From contig JAIRZA010000023.1 of assembly GCA_031267475.1 (NCBI GenBank), positions 1-7,562 of the forward strand: a DNA stretch of 7,562 nucleotides, given 5' to 3'. The position numbers were made by a program, and so were the translations under genes. The notes beneath the pieces were generated by a model. The model was given only the letters and a program-made list of their open reading frames with translations. It did no database searches and had not been told where the DNA came from. This DNA is from Spirochaetaceae bacterium. GTDB lineage: Bacteria > Spirochaetota > Spirochaetia > Treponematales > Breznakiellaceae. Positions 1 through 4,995 of this stretch are shown here, piece by piece; positions within the stretch are counted from its first letter, which is position 1; every line of letters begins with the position of its first letter.

Positions 1-1128
1 TATCTTGAACTGCTGGAGCCGTACTGGTACCGCAGCATTGTTCAGCATGAAAAACAGAATATCCCCTCCCTGTTGTTTCTTGACGAGCTTAGCACAGTGC
101 AGGAAAACGTGCAGGGCGCTATGCTGCAGTTGATTTTTGACAGAACGATAGGACACGGAAAGGCGCTGCCGGCTTCAACCCTTATCGTGTCGGCGGCAAA
201 CTATAAACAAAACATACCTTTTATTTTTAATATCATGGCGCCCATATTAAATAGATTTTGCATTGTGAACCTGCGCTACGAAAGCAACCGCGCCTTTCTT
301 GATGAATTTTTGCAGGATGAAAGCCGCCGGTCAGACGATATACAGACCTACGCCGGTATAACGATAACGGATGAAACAAAAACGCGGCTGCGCGAGGGGC
401 TAAAAACAATGTGGGCGGCGCTGTTTGAGCAATCCGTGTTTGACGAGCAAAATTCGCTCGATATTAACAATCAAATATATAACAACATATATGAGAATGA
501 TACAGGATATGTTTACAACTTTATCACTGGCAGGACAATTTATTATTTATACCGCATGACGCTTTCATTTTTAAGCAAAGGACTTTCCGCGAGCCGGCAC
601 GGACATATCATGCTGAACATGGTGTTTGGCCTCGTAGGACTTGGAACAAATTCGTTTAACGAAACACTGCAAAAATCCTATCTAAAAAAACTTGAAACAT
701 TATGGATAAAACTTTACGCGGCGCTTGAAGCAAAACAAGAAGGCGGCGCGGAACACGCGCCGGATATTGAAAAACTTAATTTTGAGGGCAAAAGCGTCTC
801 CGCCGCGATTAACGAATGGACGCTCTACCGCGAAGCGTCAATTTTTACGGACAACACGGACAATGCCCTAGAATCTTTGATACGCCATATTTCCGGTGCA
901 TACAACACGGAAAGCGAACAAATAGAAAGATTTAAGCAGCTTGTGCCGGAAGATTCCCGCGCTCTGTTCGAATTTACCGAAGATATGCAAAAAATCGATT
1001 ATCTAATATCCACACTCAGCGCTGATACGCATAGCAGCCGCGATTCTTTTTTGAAAGCTCTGTATAAAATACAAGATTCATACGCGCCCGTCCGCAAAAT
1101 CGCTTTTGATAAACTTTTGAACAAATAG
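1..1128 (+). CDS. MoxR-like AAA+ ATPase, 3' part (5' end outside the window)
   Basis: The frame is open from base 1, so the gene begins upstream; 375 residues are visible. The fragment starts inside the AAA+ core. A Walker B motif LLFLDE is at residues 24-29 (catalytic D28-E29), a VQGAML helix follows, then sensor-1 VSAANY (Asn67), and PILNRF (residues 81-86) supplies a likely arginine finger. This order is that of MoxR/AAA_5 ATPases. The Walker A loop must lie left of the window. About 290 residues follow, mostly helical and charged, longer than the usual MoxR lid; GRTIYYLYRM (about residues 178-187) may be the sensor-2 region. Such ATPases usually act as chaperone-like remodellers with VWA-domain partners, often encoded next door, but no partner is visible. 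The TTG at 73 is an in-frame leucine codon and not a start. The gene ends 62 bp before argB on the same strand. The AAA+ class is secure; the exact subfamily is not. Confidence 0.85.
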   Translation, partial: YLELLEPYWYRSIVQHEKQNIPSLLFLDELSTVQENVQGAMLQLIFDRTIGHGKALPASTLIVSAANYKQNIPFIFNIMAPILNRFCIVNLRYESNRAFLDEFLQDESRRSDDIQTYAGITITDETKTRLREGLKTMWAALFEQSVFDEQNSLDINNQIYNNIYENDTGYVYNFITGRTIYYLYRMTLSFLSKGLSASRHGHIMLNMVFGLVGLGTNSFNETLQKSYLKKLETLWIKLYAALEAKQEGGAEHAPDIEKLNFEGKSVSAAINEWTLYREASIFTDNTDNALESLIRHISGAYNTESEQIERFKQLVPEDSRALFEFTEDMQKIDYLISTLSADTHSSRDSFLKALYKIQDSYAPVRKIAFDKLLNK

Positions 1129-1154
1129 TTTGAGCGCCCGCCGCAATTTCCCAC

Positions 1155-1190
1155 CTGTCCAACAGCGCTAAGCCGCTGTATAATTATCCC
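1155..1190 (+). promoter_or_regulatory. Candidate argB promoter with TATAAT abutting the start codon
   Basis: A perfect consensus -10 hexamer TATAAT lies at 1179-1184 and the argB ATG starts at 1191. Initiation about 7 nt after the hexamer would fall on or next to the A of the ATG. The -35 is poor (CTGTCC at 1155-1160, 18-bp spacer). A small hairpin, ACAGCG/CGCTGT with a 6-nt loop (1162-1179), occupies the spacer. No Shine-Dalgarno sequence precedes the ATG, which fits a leaderless transcript. This is a sequence-only inference. Confidence 0.45.
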
Positions 1191-2060
1191 ATGCAAAATA
1201 AAATAAATTCATCCGAATTAATACGAGCGCTGCCGCACATGAAAGCGCTGCGCGGAAAAACCATAGTGGTTAAGTACGGCGGCGGCGCGATGATAAACAG
1301 TGAACTGAAAACGGCTGTCGCCGAAGATATTGTATTCGCGGCGGCGGCGGGGGTCCGCGTTGTGCTTGTACACGGCGGCGGGCCGGAAATTGACCTGATG
1401 TTAAAAATGGCGGGCAAAGAGATCCGTTTTGTGAACGGGCTGCGCTACACAGACGCGGAAACTATGAACATCGTGCAGATGGTGCTTTGCGGCAAGATAA
1501 GCAAGGATATATGCGCCCTCATTCAACACGCCGGCGCACAGGCTTTGGGGCTTTGCGGACTGGACGGCGGACTGCTTAAAGCGGTCCGTGTAAAGGCGGC
1601 GGATATTGGTTTTGTCGGCGATATAAAACAGGTAAACGGGAAACTGCTGGAAAACGTGCTTGACAGCGGAGCGATTCCCGTTGTTTCGCCGGTCGCTATG
1701 GGGATGGACGAGGATGAGGGCGTATCGCTAAATGTGAACGCGGACACTGCCGCCGCCGAAATTGCCGCCGCCTTACACGCCGAAAAACTTGTTTTAATAA
1801 CTGATGTAAGCGGAATCCTGCGCAATGTTTTGGACGCTGACAGTCTAATCAGCGTGGCAAGCAGACGGGAGCTTGACGAATTCAAGGCGGCGGGCGTGCT
1901 AAGCGGCGGCATGATACCCAAAGCCGAATGTTGCGCGCTCGCGCTCGACAATGGTGTAAAGACGGCTCATATAATAGACGGGCGAATCCCGCATTCGCTT
2001 TTACTTGAGTTGTTCACTAACGAGGGCGCCGGCACTCTAATAAAAATGAACGATATTTAG
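1191..2060 (+). CDS. argB: N-acetylglutamate kinase (ArgB)
   Basis: It phosphorylates N-acetyl-L-glutamate with ATP, the second step of the acetylated route to ornithine and arginine, in the cytosol. All family signatures of the amino-acid-kinase fold are visible in 289 residues: KYGGGAM with Lys28, VHGGGPEI (60-67), NGLRYT with substrate-binding Arg85, NVNAD (181-185) with Asp185, LITDVSGIL (202-210), and GGMIPK with Lys244. The N-terminal stretch before the first strand (SELIRALPHMKALRGK) matches the extra helix of hexameric, arginine-inhibited NAGKs, which E. coli ArgB lacks, so feedback inhibition by arginine is likely. That helix supports the ATG at 1191 over Met17. There is no ribosome binding site, and a TATAAT ends 6 nt upstream. 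The next gene starts on the base after the stop codon. No other arginine gene is visible, so this is an isolated arg gene in a MoxR/BatD-like neighbourhood. Confidence 0.96.
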   Translation: MQNKINSSELIRALPHMKALRGKTIVVKYGGGAMINSELKTAVAEDIVFAAAAGVRVVLVHGGGPEIDLMLKMAGKEIRFVNGLRYTDAETMNIVQMVLCGKISKDICALIQHAGAQALGLCGLDGGLLKAVRVKAADIGFVGDIKQVNGKLLENVLDSGAIPVVSPVAMGMDEDEGVSLNVNADTAAAEIAAALHAEKLVLITDVSGILRNVLDADSLISVASRRELDEFKAAGVLSGGMIPKAECCALALDNGVKTAHIIDGRIPHSLLLELFTNEGAGTLIKMNDI

Positions 2061-2960
2061 ATGCTGACACGGCGTAAATTTTGTTTTGCGATTCTTATTA
2101 TCCTGTACGCGGGAGTCGCCGGAGCGGGCGTTTTTGCCTCCAACGCAATGTATCAGACACCGCCGGTATTGTATGTCGGCGACAAAGGAAACCTTGTCTA
2201 CCCGCTCGATGTGTTCACCCCGCTGCCGGACGGCGAGCTTGCTTTTCCGGACGGACTTCCCCGCGCGGACGACATAATCATTCATAAAATCGAGTTGGAC
2301 AGACGCAACCGCCGTGTTATTATCGAATTTCAAGCGTTTAGGACGGGCGCTATCCAACTGCCGCCAATCCCATTCGGCAGCACAGAATTAAAGGGATTGC
2401 AGGTGAATATCGCCTCAATACTCGATTCCGATAAAGGCGCGATGACGCTTTCGCCAAGCGCCGGAACTCTAGCCGCGCCGGGGACATTCTGGATGATAGC
2501 CGCGTTTTCCACGCTGATTACGCTTGTGCTTGCGGCCGTCGTGCTGTTATGCGCAAAAGGCGGCGTTATATTTACCGGAGCGCGAAACATCCTGCGGACG
2601 CGCGTTTTATTATTCTGGATTAACTCCCGCCTGCGCCGCCTGGAAAAACGGCTCAAACGCGGGCGCGTTTCTGAAAAAGACGCTCTCGCTCTATTATCAA
2701 ACGAGATTCGCGCCTTCCTAAGTCTTTTCTGGAGGCAGCCGTGCTACGCTTTTTGCGCCGAGGAATTCTTGTATATCGCCGCCTTTCACGCTGAAAATGA
2801 TATTCCGGCGGCGTTATACGCATTTTTCAAAAAATGCGATGAAACCCGTTTTAGCTCCGCCGGAGTCTCGCAGGAAGCGGCGGCCGCCCTCTGCGCCGAA
2901 GCAAAATCTCTTTGCAAAGAGATTTTGTCAACGCAGTCCGTTCCCGCCGCCGCCGTATAG
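2061..2960 (+). CDS. BatD-like membrane protein: signal peptide, periplasmic beta domain, one TM, cytoplasmic helical tail
   Basis: The 299-residue product begins with a signal peptide (RRK, then a hydrophobic run to about residue 26, likely cleaved near VFA). Residues about 30-125 look beta-rich and extracytoplasmic, with repeated Pro-Asp-Gly stretches, an IEFQAFRTG segment (88-96) and LPPIPF (100-105). A TM helix spans about 143-165. A very basic stretch (about 173-202, RLRRLEKRLKRGR) and a helical C-terminal domain follow, predicted cytoplasmic. This layout resembles BatD or DUF4381-type proteins that accompany MoxR ATPases and VWA proteins, and a MoxR-like gene lies upstream; the assignment rests on architecture and context. 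The start ATG follows the argB TAG with no gap and no clear Shine-Dalgarno, so translation probably depends on coupling to argB. A 26-bp palindrome lies in the last 60 bp of the gene. The function is unproven. Confidence 0.75.
   Translation: MLTRRKFCFAILIILYAGVAGAGVFASNAMYQTPPVLYVGDKGNLVYPLDVFTPLPDGELAFPDGLPRADDIIIHKIELDRRNRRVIIEFQAFRTGAIQLPPIPFGSTELKGLQVNIASILDSDKGAMTLSPSAGTLAAPGTFWMIAAFSTLITLVLAAVVLLCAKGGVIFTGARNILRTRVLLFWINSRLRRLEKRLKRGRVSEKDALALLSNEIRAFLSLFWRQPCYAFCAEEFLYIAAFHAENDIPAALYAFFKKCDETRFSSAGVSQEAAAALCAEAKSLCKEILSTQSVPAAAV
2902..2927. terminator. Perfect 26-bp palindrome inside the end of the BatD-like gene; possible terminator for the convergent LRR gene
   Basis: The half-site CAAAATCTCTTTG (2902-2914) is followed directly by its exact reverse complement. 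The A-run on one arm and T-run on the other give a bidirectional terminator shape, with TTTT following the stem on either strand. For the minus-strand LRR gene it lies 39 bp past the stop codon (2966-2968), a normal terminator distance. For the plus-strand gene it is 33 bp before the stop codon. The U-tract is short (4), so a symmetric protein-binding site is an alternative. Confidence 0.45.
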
Positions 2961-2965
2961 CTCTG

Positions 2966-3754
2966 CTATTTATTGCTAATAGCCCACTTATCGCTGTTTA
3001 ACGCATAAGTCCCGCCGCGCCGTCCCGACGTGTTATAGTACCGGTAGAATGTTTCGCCAAAAGACCATTCGGTTATTCCCACATTGTTGCCTATCGTAAT
3101 TGTTTTAAGCGGATTGCCCAGAAAGGCGTATGAGCCGATGTATTTTACACTTTCGGGAATCGTAACCGCGCTTAACTTGTTATTTTTGAAAGCGTAAGCG
3201 CCGATATGGTTTACACCTTGCGGTATGCTGACACTCGTCAGCTTGTTGTTGGCGAAAGCCTCGTCGCCTATATACTGCAAACCGGCCGGCAGCTTTAGGC
3301 TCGTAAGCCGGTTATTGGCAAACGCCTTCGAACCTATGCTGTTAATGCCGCCGGGCAAATCAATAAAAGCAAGACGATTGTTCGCAAAAGTCAAATCATC
3401 TATGCTTGTAATGAATTTTGATATGGAAACGCTTGTCAGCGCGTTTTCCGAAAACGCGCCCTGCCCGATTGATACAACCGACTCCGGTATAGCAACTTCG
3501 CTCAACTTATTTTGAGAAAAAGCCCAGCCTTCTATACTTACGACGCCTTTAGGGATGACGACGCTCTCAAGGTCGTTATTGCGGTACGCCGCATATCTGA
3601 TATTTTTCACAGACTGCGGTATTTCTACCGATGGCAGATTATTAAACGCATAGGTATAGTCGTTTACCGCGCTAATTTTGCTTAAATCATTCTGCGCGGC
3701 GGCGAATACCAAAACGCCTAACGAAAGAAATCCCAAACTAAAAAACTTCTTCAT
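2966..3754 (-). CDS. Secreted BspA-like leucine-rich repeat (LRR_5) protein
   Basis: The 262-residue product has a signal peptide (MKKFF, hydrophobic to Ala20, likely cleaved after AAA before Gln21) and eight LRR_5 units of 22 residues plus a partial ninth, from about residue 38 to 222. The unit is L-x-S-V-x-I-P-x-x-V-x-x-I-G-x-x-A-F-x-x-N-N, the TpLRR/BspA type known from Treponema and Bacteroidetes surface proteins involved in adhesion. The tail, ending in GGTYALNSDKWAISNK, resembles the closing segment of treponemal members. No membrane anchor or lipobox is seen, so it is secreted or periplasmic. The start at 3754 is chosen over the ATG at 3781 because GGAGGAGA lies 9 nt before it and it begins the signal peptide directly. 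The gene converges on the BatD-like gene with 5 bp between stop codons. A promoter may lie near 3977-4006, which would give a long structured leader. Confidence 0.9.
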   Translation of the reverse strand: MKKFFSLGFLSLGVLVFAAAQNDLSKISAVNDYTYAFNNLPSVEIPQSVKNIRYAAYRNNDLESVVIPKGVVSIEGWAFSQNKLSEVAIPESVVSIGQGAFSENALTSVSISKFITSIDDLTFANNRLAFIDLPGGINSIGSKAFANNRLTSLKLPAGLQYIGDEAFANNKLTSVSIPQGVNHIGAYAFKNNKLSAVTIPESVKYIGSYAFLGNPLKTITIGNNVGITEWSFGETFYRYYNTSGRRGGTYALNSDKWAISNK

Positions 3755-3763
3755 CTTTATCTT

Positions 3764-3771
3764 TCTCCTCC
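3764..3771 (-). promoter_or_regulatory. Shine-Dalgarno of the LRR gene
   Basis: GGAGGAGA on the minus strand, 9 nt before the ATG at 3754. It lies inside the nine-codon extension that an ATG at 3781 would add, and so decides for the shorter start. Confidence 0.8.
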
Positions 3772-3796
3772 AAAGAGACATAGAGATATTTTAGAA

Positions 3797-3830
3797 GAGC
3801 TTTTTCAAAACCTCCCTTTTTGAATTGCTC
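3797..3830 (-). promoter_or_regulatory. Hairpin with SD-like loop in the LRR gene leader
   Basis: Read on the minus strand, TTCAAAA and TTTTGAA (7 bp) enclose the loop AGGGAGG. Outside them, GAGC pairs with GCTC across a small A-rich internal loop. The purine loop looks like a ribosome binding site but has no sizeable ORF after it. It lies 43-76 nt upstream of the LRR start and could be a leader control element or a protein or RNA docking site. Its function is unknown. Confidence 0.4.
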
Positions 3831-3890
3831 AAATACCCATATAAACGCCGGCGGCGGCATAGACCAGCCGCGCCGGTTCAATAACAATGA

Positions 3891-3909
3891 CGCGGATTGT
3901 AACTCCGCG
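3891..3909. repeat. REP-like hairpin CGCGGA/TCCGCG
   Basis: CGCGGA (3891-3896) and TCCGCG (3904-3909) form a 6-bp stem around TTGTAAC. It is GC-rich, with no U-tract on either strand, and resembles short dispersed palindromes of the REP kind. It would fall in the LRR leader if the promoter at 3977-4006 is real. Confidence 0.4.
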
Positions 3910-3946
3910 CCGCAGAATAGGCAGGCTGTTTTAAGCTGGAGCCGCG

Positions 3947-3966
3947 CCGGAAACTGAGGTTTCCGG
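3947..3966. repeat. Perfect 8-bp hairpin CCGGAAAC/GTTTCCGG
   Basis: CCGGAAAC (3947-3954), loop TGAG, GTTTCCGG (3959-3966). It has a short loop and a stable stem but no T-run, so it is not a classical terminator. It lies just downstream of the candidate minus-strand promoter and would fold near the 5' end of that transcript. Confidence 0.5.
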
Positions 3967-3976
3967 GTTAGCCGAA

Positions 3977-4006
3977 GTTATCGAACAACCATAATGTTAT
4001 TGTCAA
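3977..4006 (-). promoter_or_regulatory. Candidate sigma-70 type promoter directed at the LRR gene
   Basis: On the minus strand a perfect TTGACA (4006-4001) is followed after 18 bp by GATAAC (3982-3977), a 4 of 6 match to the -10 consensus. It would start an RNA near 3970 with a leader of about 215 nt before the LRR ATG, carrying three hairpins. No better promoter was seen closer to the gene. Confidence 0.35.
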
Positions 4007-4022
4007 TAATTTTTGGAAGCCC

Positions 4023-4064
4023 CACAACGCTAAGCCTTCGTGTAACGACAGCCAGCCTGTTATG
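4023..4064. repeat. Imperfect inverted repeat with attC-like layout
   Basis: The outer arms CACAAC (4023-4028) and GTTATG (4059-4064) pair with one G-T type mismatch and carry the AAC/GTT ends typical of integron attC sites. Inner arms GCCTTCG (4034-4040) and CGACAGC (4046-4052) pair at five of seven positions around TGTAA, and the unpaired spacers are unequal. The RYYY/RRRY consensus is not met, and neither an integrase nor a second copy is in the window. It may instead be an unrelated dispersed palindrome. Confidence 0.25.
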
Positions 4065-4074
4065 TCCGCCTCGC

Positions 4075-4094
4075 TCCCGTCCAGAAGGACGGGA
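4075..4094. repeat. Perfect 8-bp hairpin TCCCGTCC/GGACGGGA
   Basis: TCCCGTCC (4075-4082), loop AGAA, GGACGGGA (4087-4094). The stem is strong but has no T-run on either side. It lies between the attC-like repeat and the end of the weak small ORF, where it could terminate or stabilise a minus-strand RNA. Confidence 0.45.
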
Positions 4095-4114
4095 CAGTTG
4101 AATTCAAAGCCGCG

Positions 4115-4198
4115 TCAATCTTTTTTAATCATCGCGTCTTTATATTCTCCTAACAGATTATCGGCGCATTTTGAATGCGACTTAAATGTTTTTTTCAT
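4115..4198 (-). CDS. Possible small ORF or gene remnant, 27 residues
   Basis: ATG at 4198 to TGA at 4115 encodes 27 residues starting MKKTFKSHSK and ending in KKD: lysine-rich, one Cys, no signal peptide or TM. The frame stays open upstream to 4354, through the palindromes at 4204-4234 and 4248-4266, without a good start codon or Shine-Dalgarno. It may be the broken 3' end of an older gene or chance. I do not recognise it. Confidence 0.2.
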   Translation of the reverse strand: MKKTFKSHSKCADNLLGEYKDAMIKKD

Positions 4199-4203
4199 AA
4201 GTT

Positions 4204-4234
4204 GCTGTTCCAAAACTTCAGTTTTTGGAACAGC
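4204..4234. repeat. Perfect 12-bp palindrome GCTGTTCCAAAA/TTTTGGAACAGC
   Basis: GCTGTTCCAAAA (4204-4215), a 7-nt loop CTTCAGT, and the exact reverse complement at 4223-4234. No T-run follows on the plus strand beyond the stem, so it is unlikely to be a simple terminator. Its perfect long stem in a spacer suggests a mobile or dispersed palindromic element. It lies about 110 bp upstream of the ferredoxin-like start, where it could also sit in that gene's leader. Confidence 0.6.
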
Positions 4235-4247
4235 CTCAGTAGTCTTA

Positions 4248-4266
4248 CAAAACGCGGCGCGTTTTG
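4248..4266. repeat. Perfect 8-bp hairpin CAAAACGC/GCGTTTTG
   Basis: CAAAACGC (4248-4255), loop GGC, GCGTTTTG (4259-4266). The 13-mer CAAAACGCGGCGC at 4248-4260 recurs at 5039-5051 within another palindrome, so the ferredoxin-like gene is bracketed by related structures. Confidence 0.5.
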
Positions 4267-4329
4267 CTACTTTTAACTCCGGGGCGAAACTCCACCGCGT
4301 GGGATTTAGTTGGCGGAGATCGTGTTGAT

Positions 4330-4335
4330 AGGGGG
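4330..4335 (+). promoter_or_regulatory. Shine-Dalgarno of the ferredoxin-like gene
   Basis: AGGGGG ends 6 nt before the ATG at 4342. It abuts the ATG at 4336, too close to serve it, which selects 4342 as the start. Confidence 0.7.
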
Positions 4336-4341
4336 ATGTTG

Positions 4342-4995
4342 ATGGTACGAAAAATTATAACGATAGACGAGGAAAAATGCACGGGTTGCGGTTTATGCGC
4401 CGAGTCCTGCCGCGAAGAAGCTATCGGCATAGTTGGGGGCAAGGCGCGTTTGTTGCGGGAAGATTACTGCGATGGACTGGGTAATTGCCTGCCCGCTTGC
4501 CCGGAAGGGGCTGTTAAATTCGAGGAGCGTGAAGCGCTGGCTTTCGACAAGGCCGCGGTTGAAGAAAAGCCGCGTGGAACGGCATCCTGTCCCGCCGCCG
4601 GCGGGAAAACCGAAGGCAAAACCGGCGGTCTGGCGCATTGGCCGGTACAGATAAAGTTGGCGCCTGTAAGCGCGTCGTATTTTAACAACGCTGATTTGTT
4701 AATATCCGCCAGTTGCTGCGCCTACGCCTACAGTAATTTTCACCATGATTTTATGAAAGGCGGAATCGTTCTGATAGGCTGTCCAAAACTTGACGGTGTG
4801 GATTACAGCGGCAAGCTCTCGCAAATTATCGCGCAAAACGATATAAAGTCGCTTACCGCGGCAAGGATGGAGGTTCCTTGCTGCGGCGGCATAGAATACG
4901 CCGCCGCCGCCGCGTTAAAAAAATCTAATAAAACGATTCCGCTAAAGACATTCACGCTGTCTGTGCGGGGCGAACTTCTTACCGCTTTGTGTTGA
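4342..4995 (+). CDS. Ferredoxin-like 4Fe-4S protein with a Cys-rich C-terminal domain
   Basis: The 217-residue cytosolic iron-sulfur protein has an N-terminal ferredoxin domain (residues 5-62) with CTGCGLCAESC (Cys13, 16, 19, 23) and CDGLGNCLPACP (Cys43, 49, 53). The second motif has only three cysteines, typical of this family, so one cluster may lack a standard fourth ligand. The C-terminal domain (about 97-217) holds conserved-looking motifs: a Trp-Pro-Val-Gln stretch at 100-103, SCCAYAYSNFHHDF (124-137), IGCPKLD (145-151) and MEVPCCGG (176-183), plus Cys-Pro at 83-84. The extra cysteines could bind a further cluster or metal. The family is usually annotated only as 4Fe-4S binding protein, with a presumed role in anaerobic electron transfer; partner and substrate are unknown. 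A start at the TTG 4264 would add residues without family character. The gene overlaps the convergent FHA-like gene by 17 bp. Confidence 0.88.
   Translation: MVRKIITIDEEKCTGCGLCAESCREEAIGIVGGKARLLREDYCDGLGNCLPACPEGAVKFEEREALAFDKAAVEEKPRGTASCPAAGGKTEGKTGGLAHWPVQIKLAPVSASYFNNADLLISASCCAYAYSNFHHDFMKGGIVLIGCPKLDGVDYSGKLSQIIAQNDIKSLTAARMEVPCCGGIEYAAAAALKKSNKTIPLKTFTLSVRGELLTALC

Larger units (their letters stand above)
3755..4341. other. Long hairpin-rich intergenic spacer between the LRR and ferredoxin-like genes
   Basis: No convincing gene is seen in 587 bp between two divergent genes. It holds a series of short perfect inverted repeats (3797-3830, 3891-3909, 3947-3966, 4075-4094, 4204-4234, 4248-4266), an imperfect attC-like one (4023-4064), a candidate minus-strand promoter (3977-4006) and one weak small ORF (4115-4198). 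The density of palindromes suggests dispersed repeats that have collected here. Plus-strand frames through it lack family resemblance or a ribosome binding site. Confidence 0.6.

Noticed and set aside
1523..1951. Minus-strand open frame of 142 codons across argB
   Set aside because: It runs antisense to an unambiguous argB and has Ser/Ala-rich low-complexity content.
2961..2983. Hairpin GCTATT/AATAGC just after the BatD-like gene as its terminator
   Set aside because: The stem is only 6 bp with a 7-nt loop and no T-run; too weak to call.
4062..4341. Plus-strand frame through the hairpin-rich spacer, and a TTG-started extension of the ferredoxin-like gene from 4264
   Set aside because: It lacks a ribosome site and crosses several palindromes; the added residues have no ferredoxin character, while AGGGGG supports 4342.
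3755..4341. Search for a tRNA or known riboswitch in the spacer
   Set aside because: No cloverleaf with acceptor and T-loop signals and no recognisable riboswitch core was seen.
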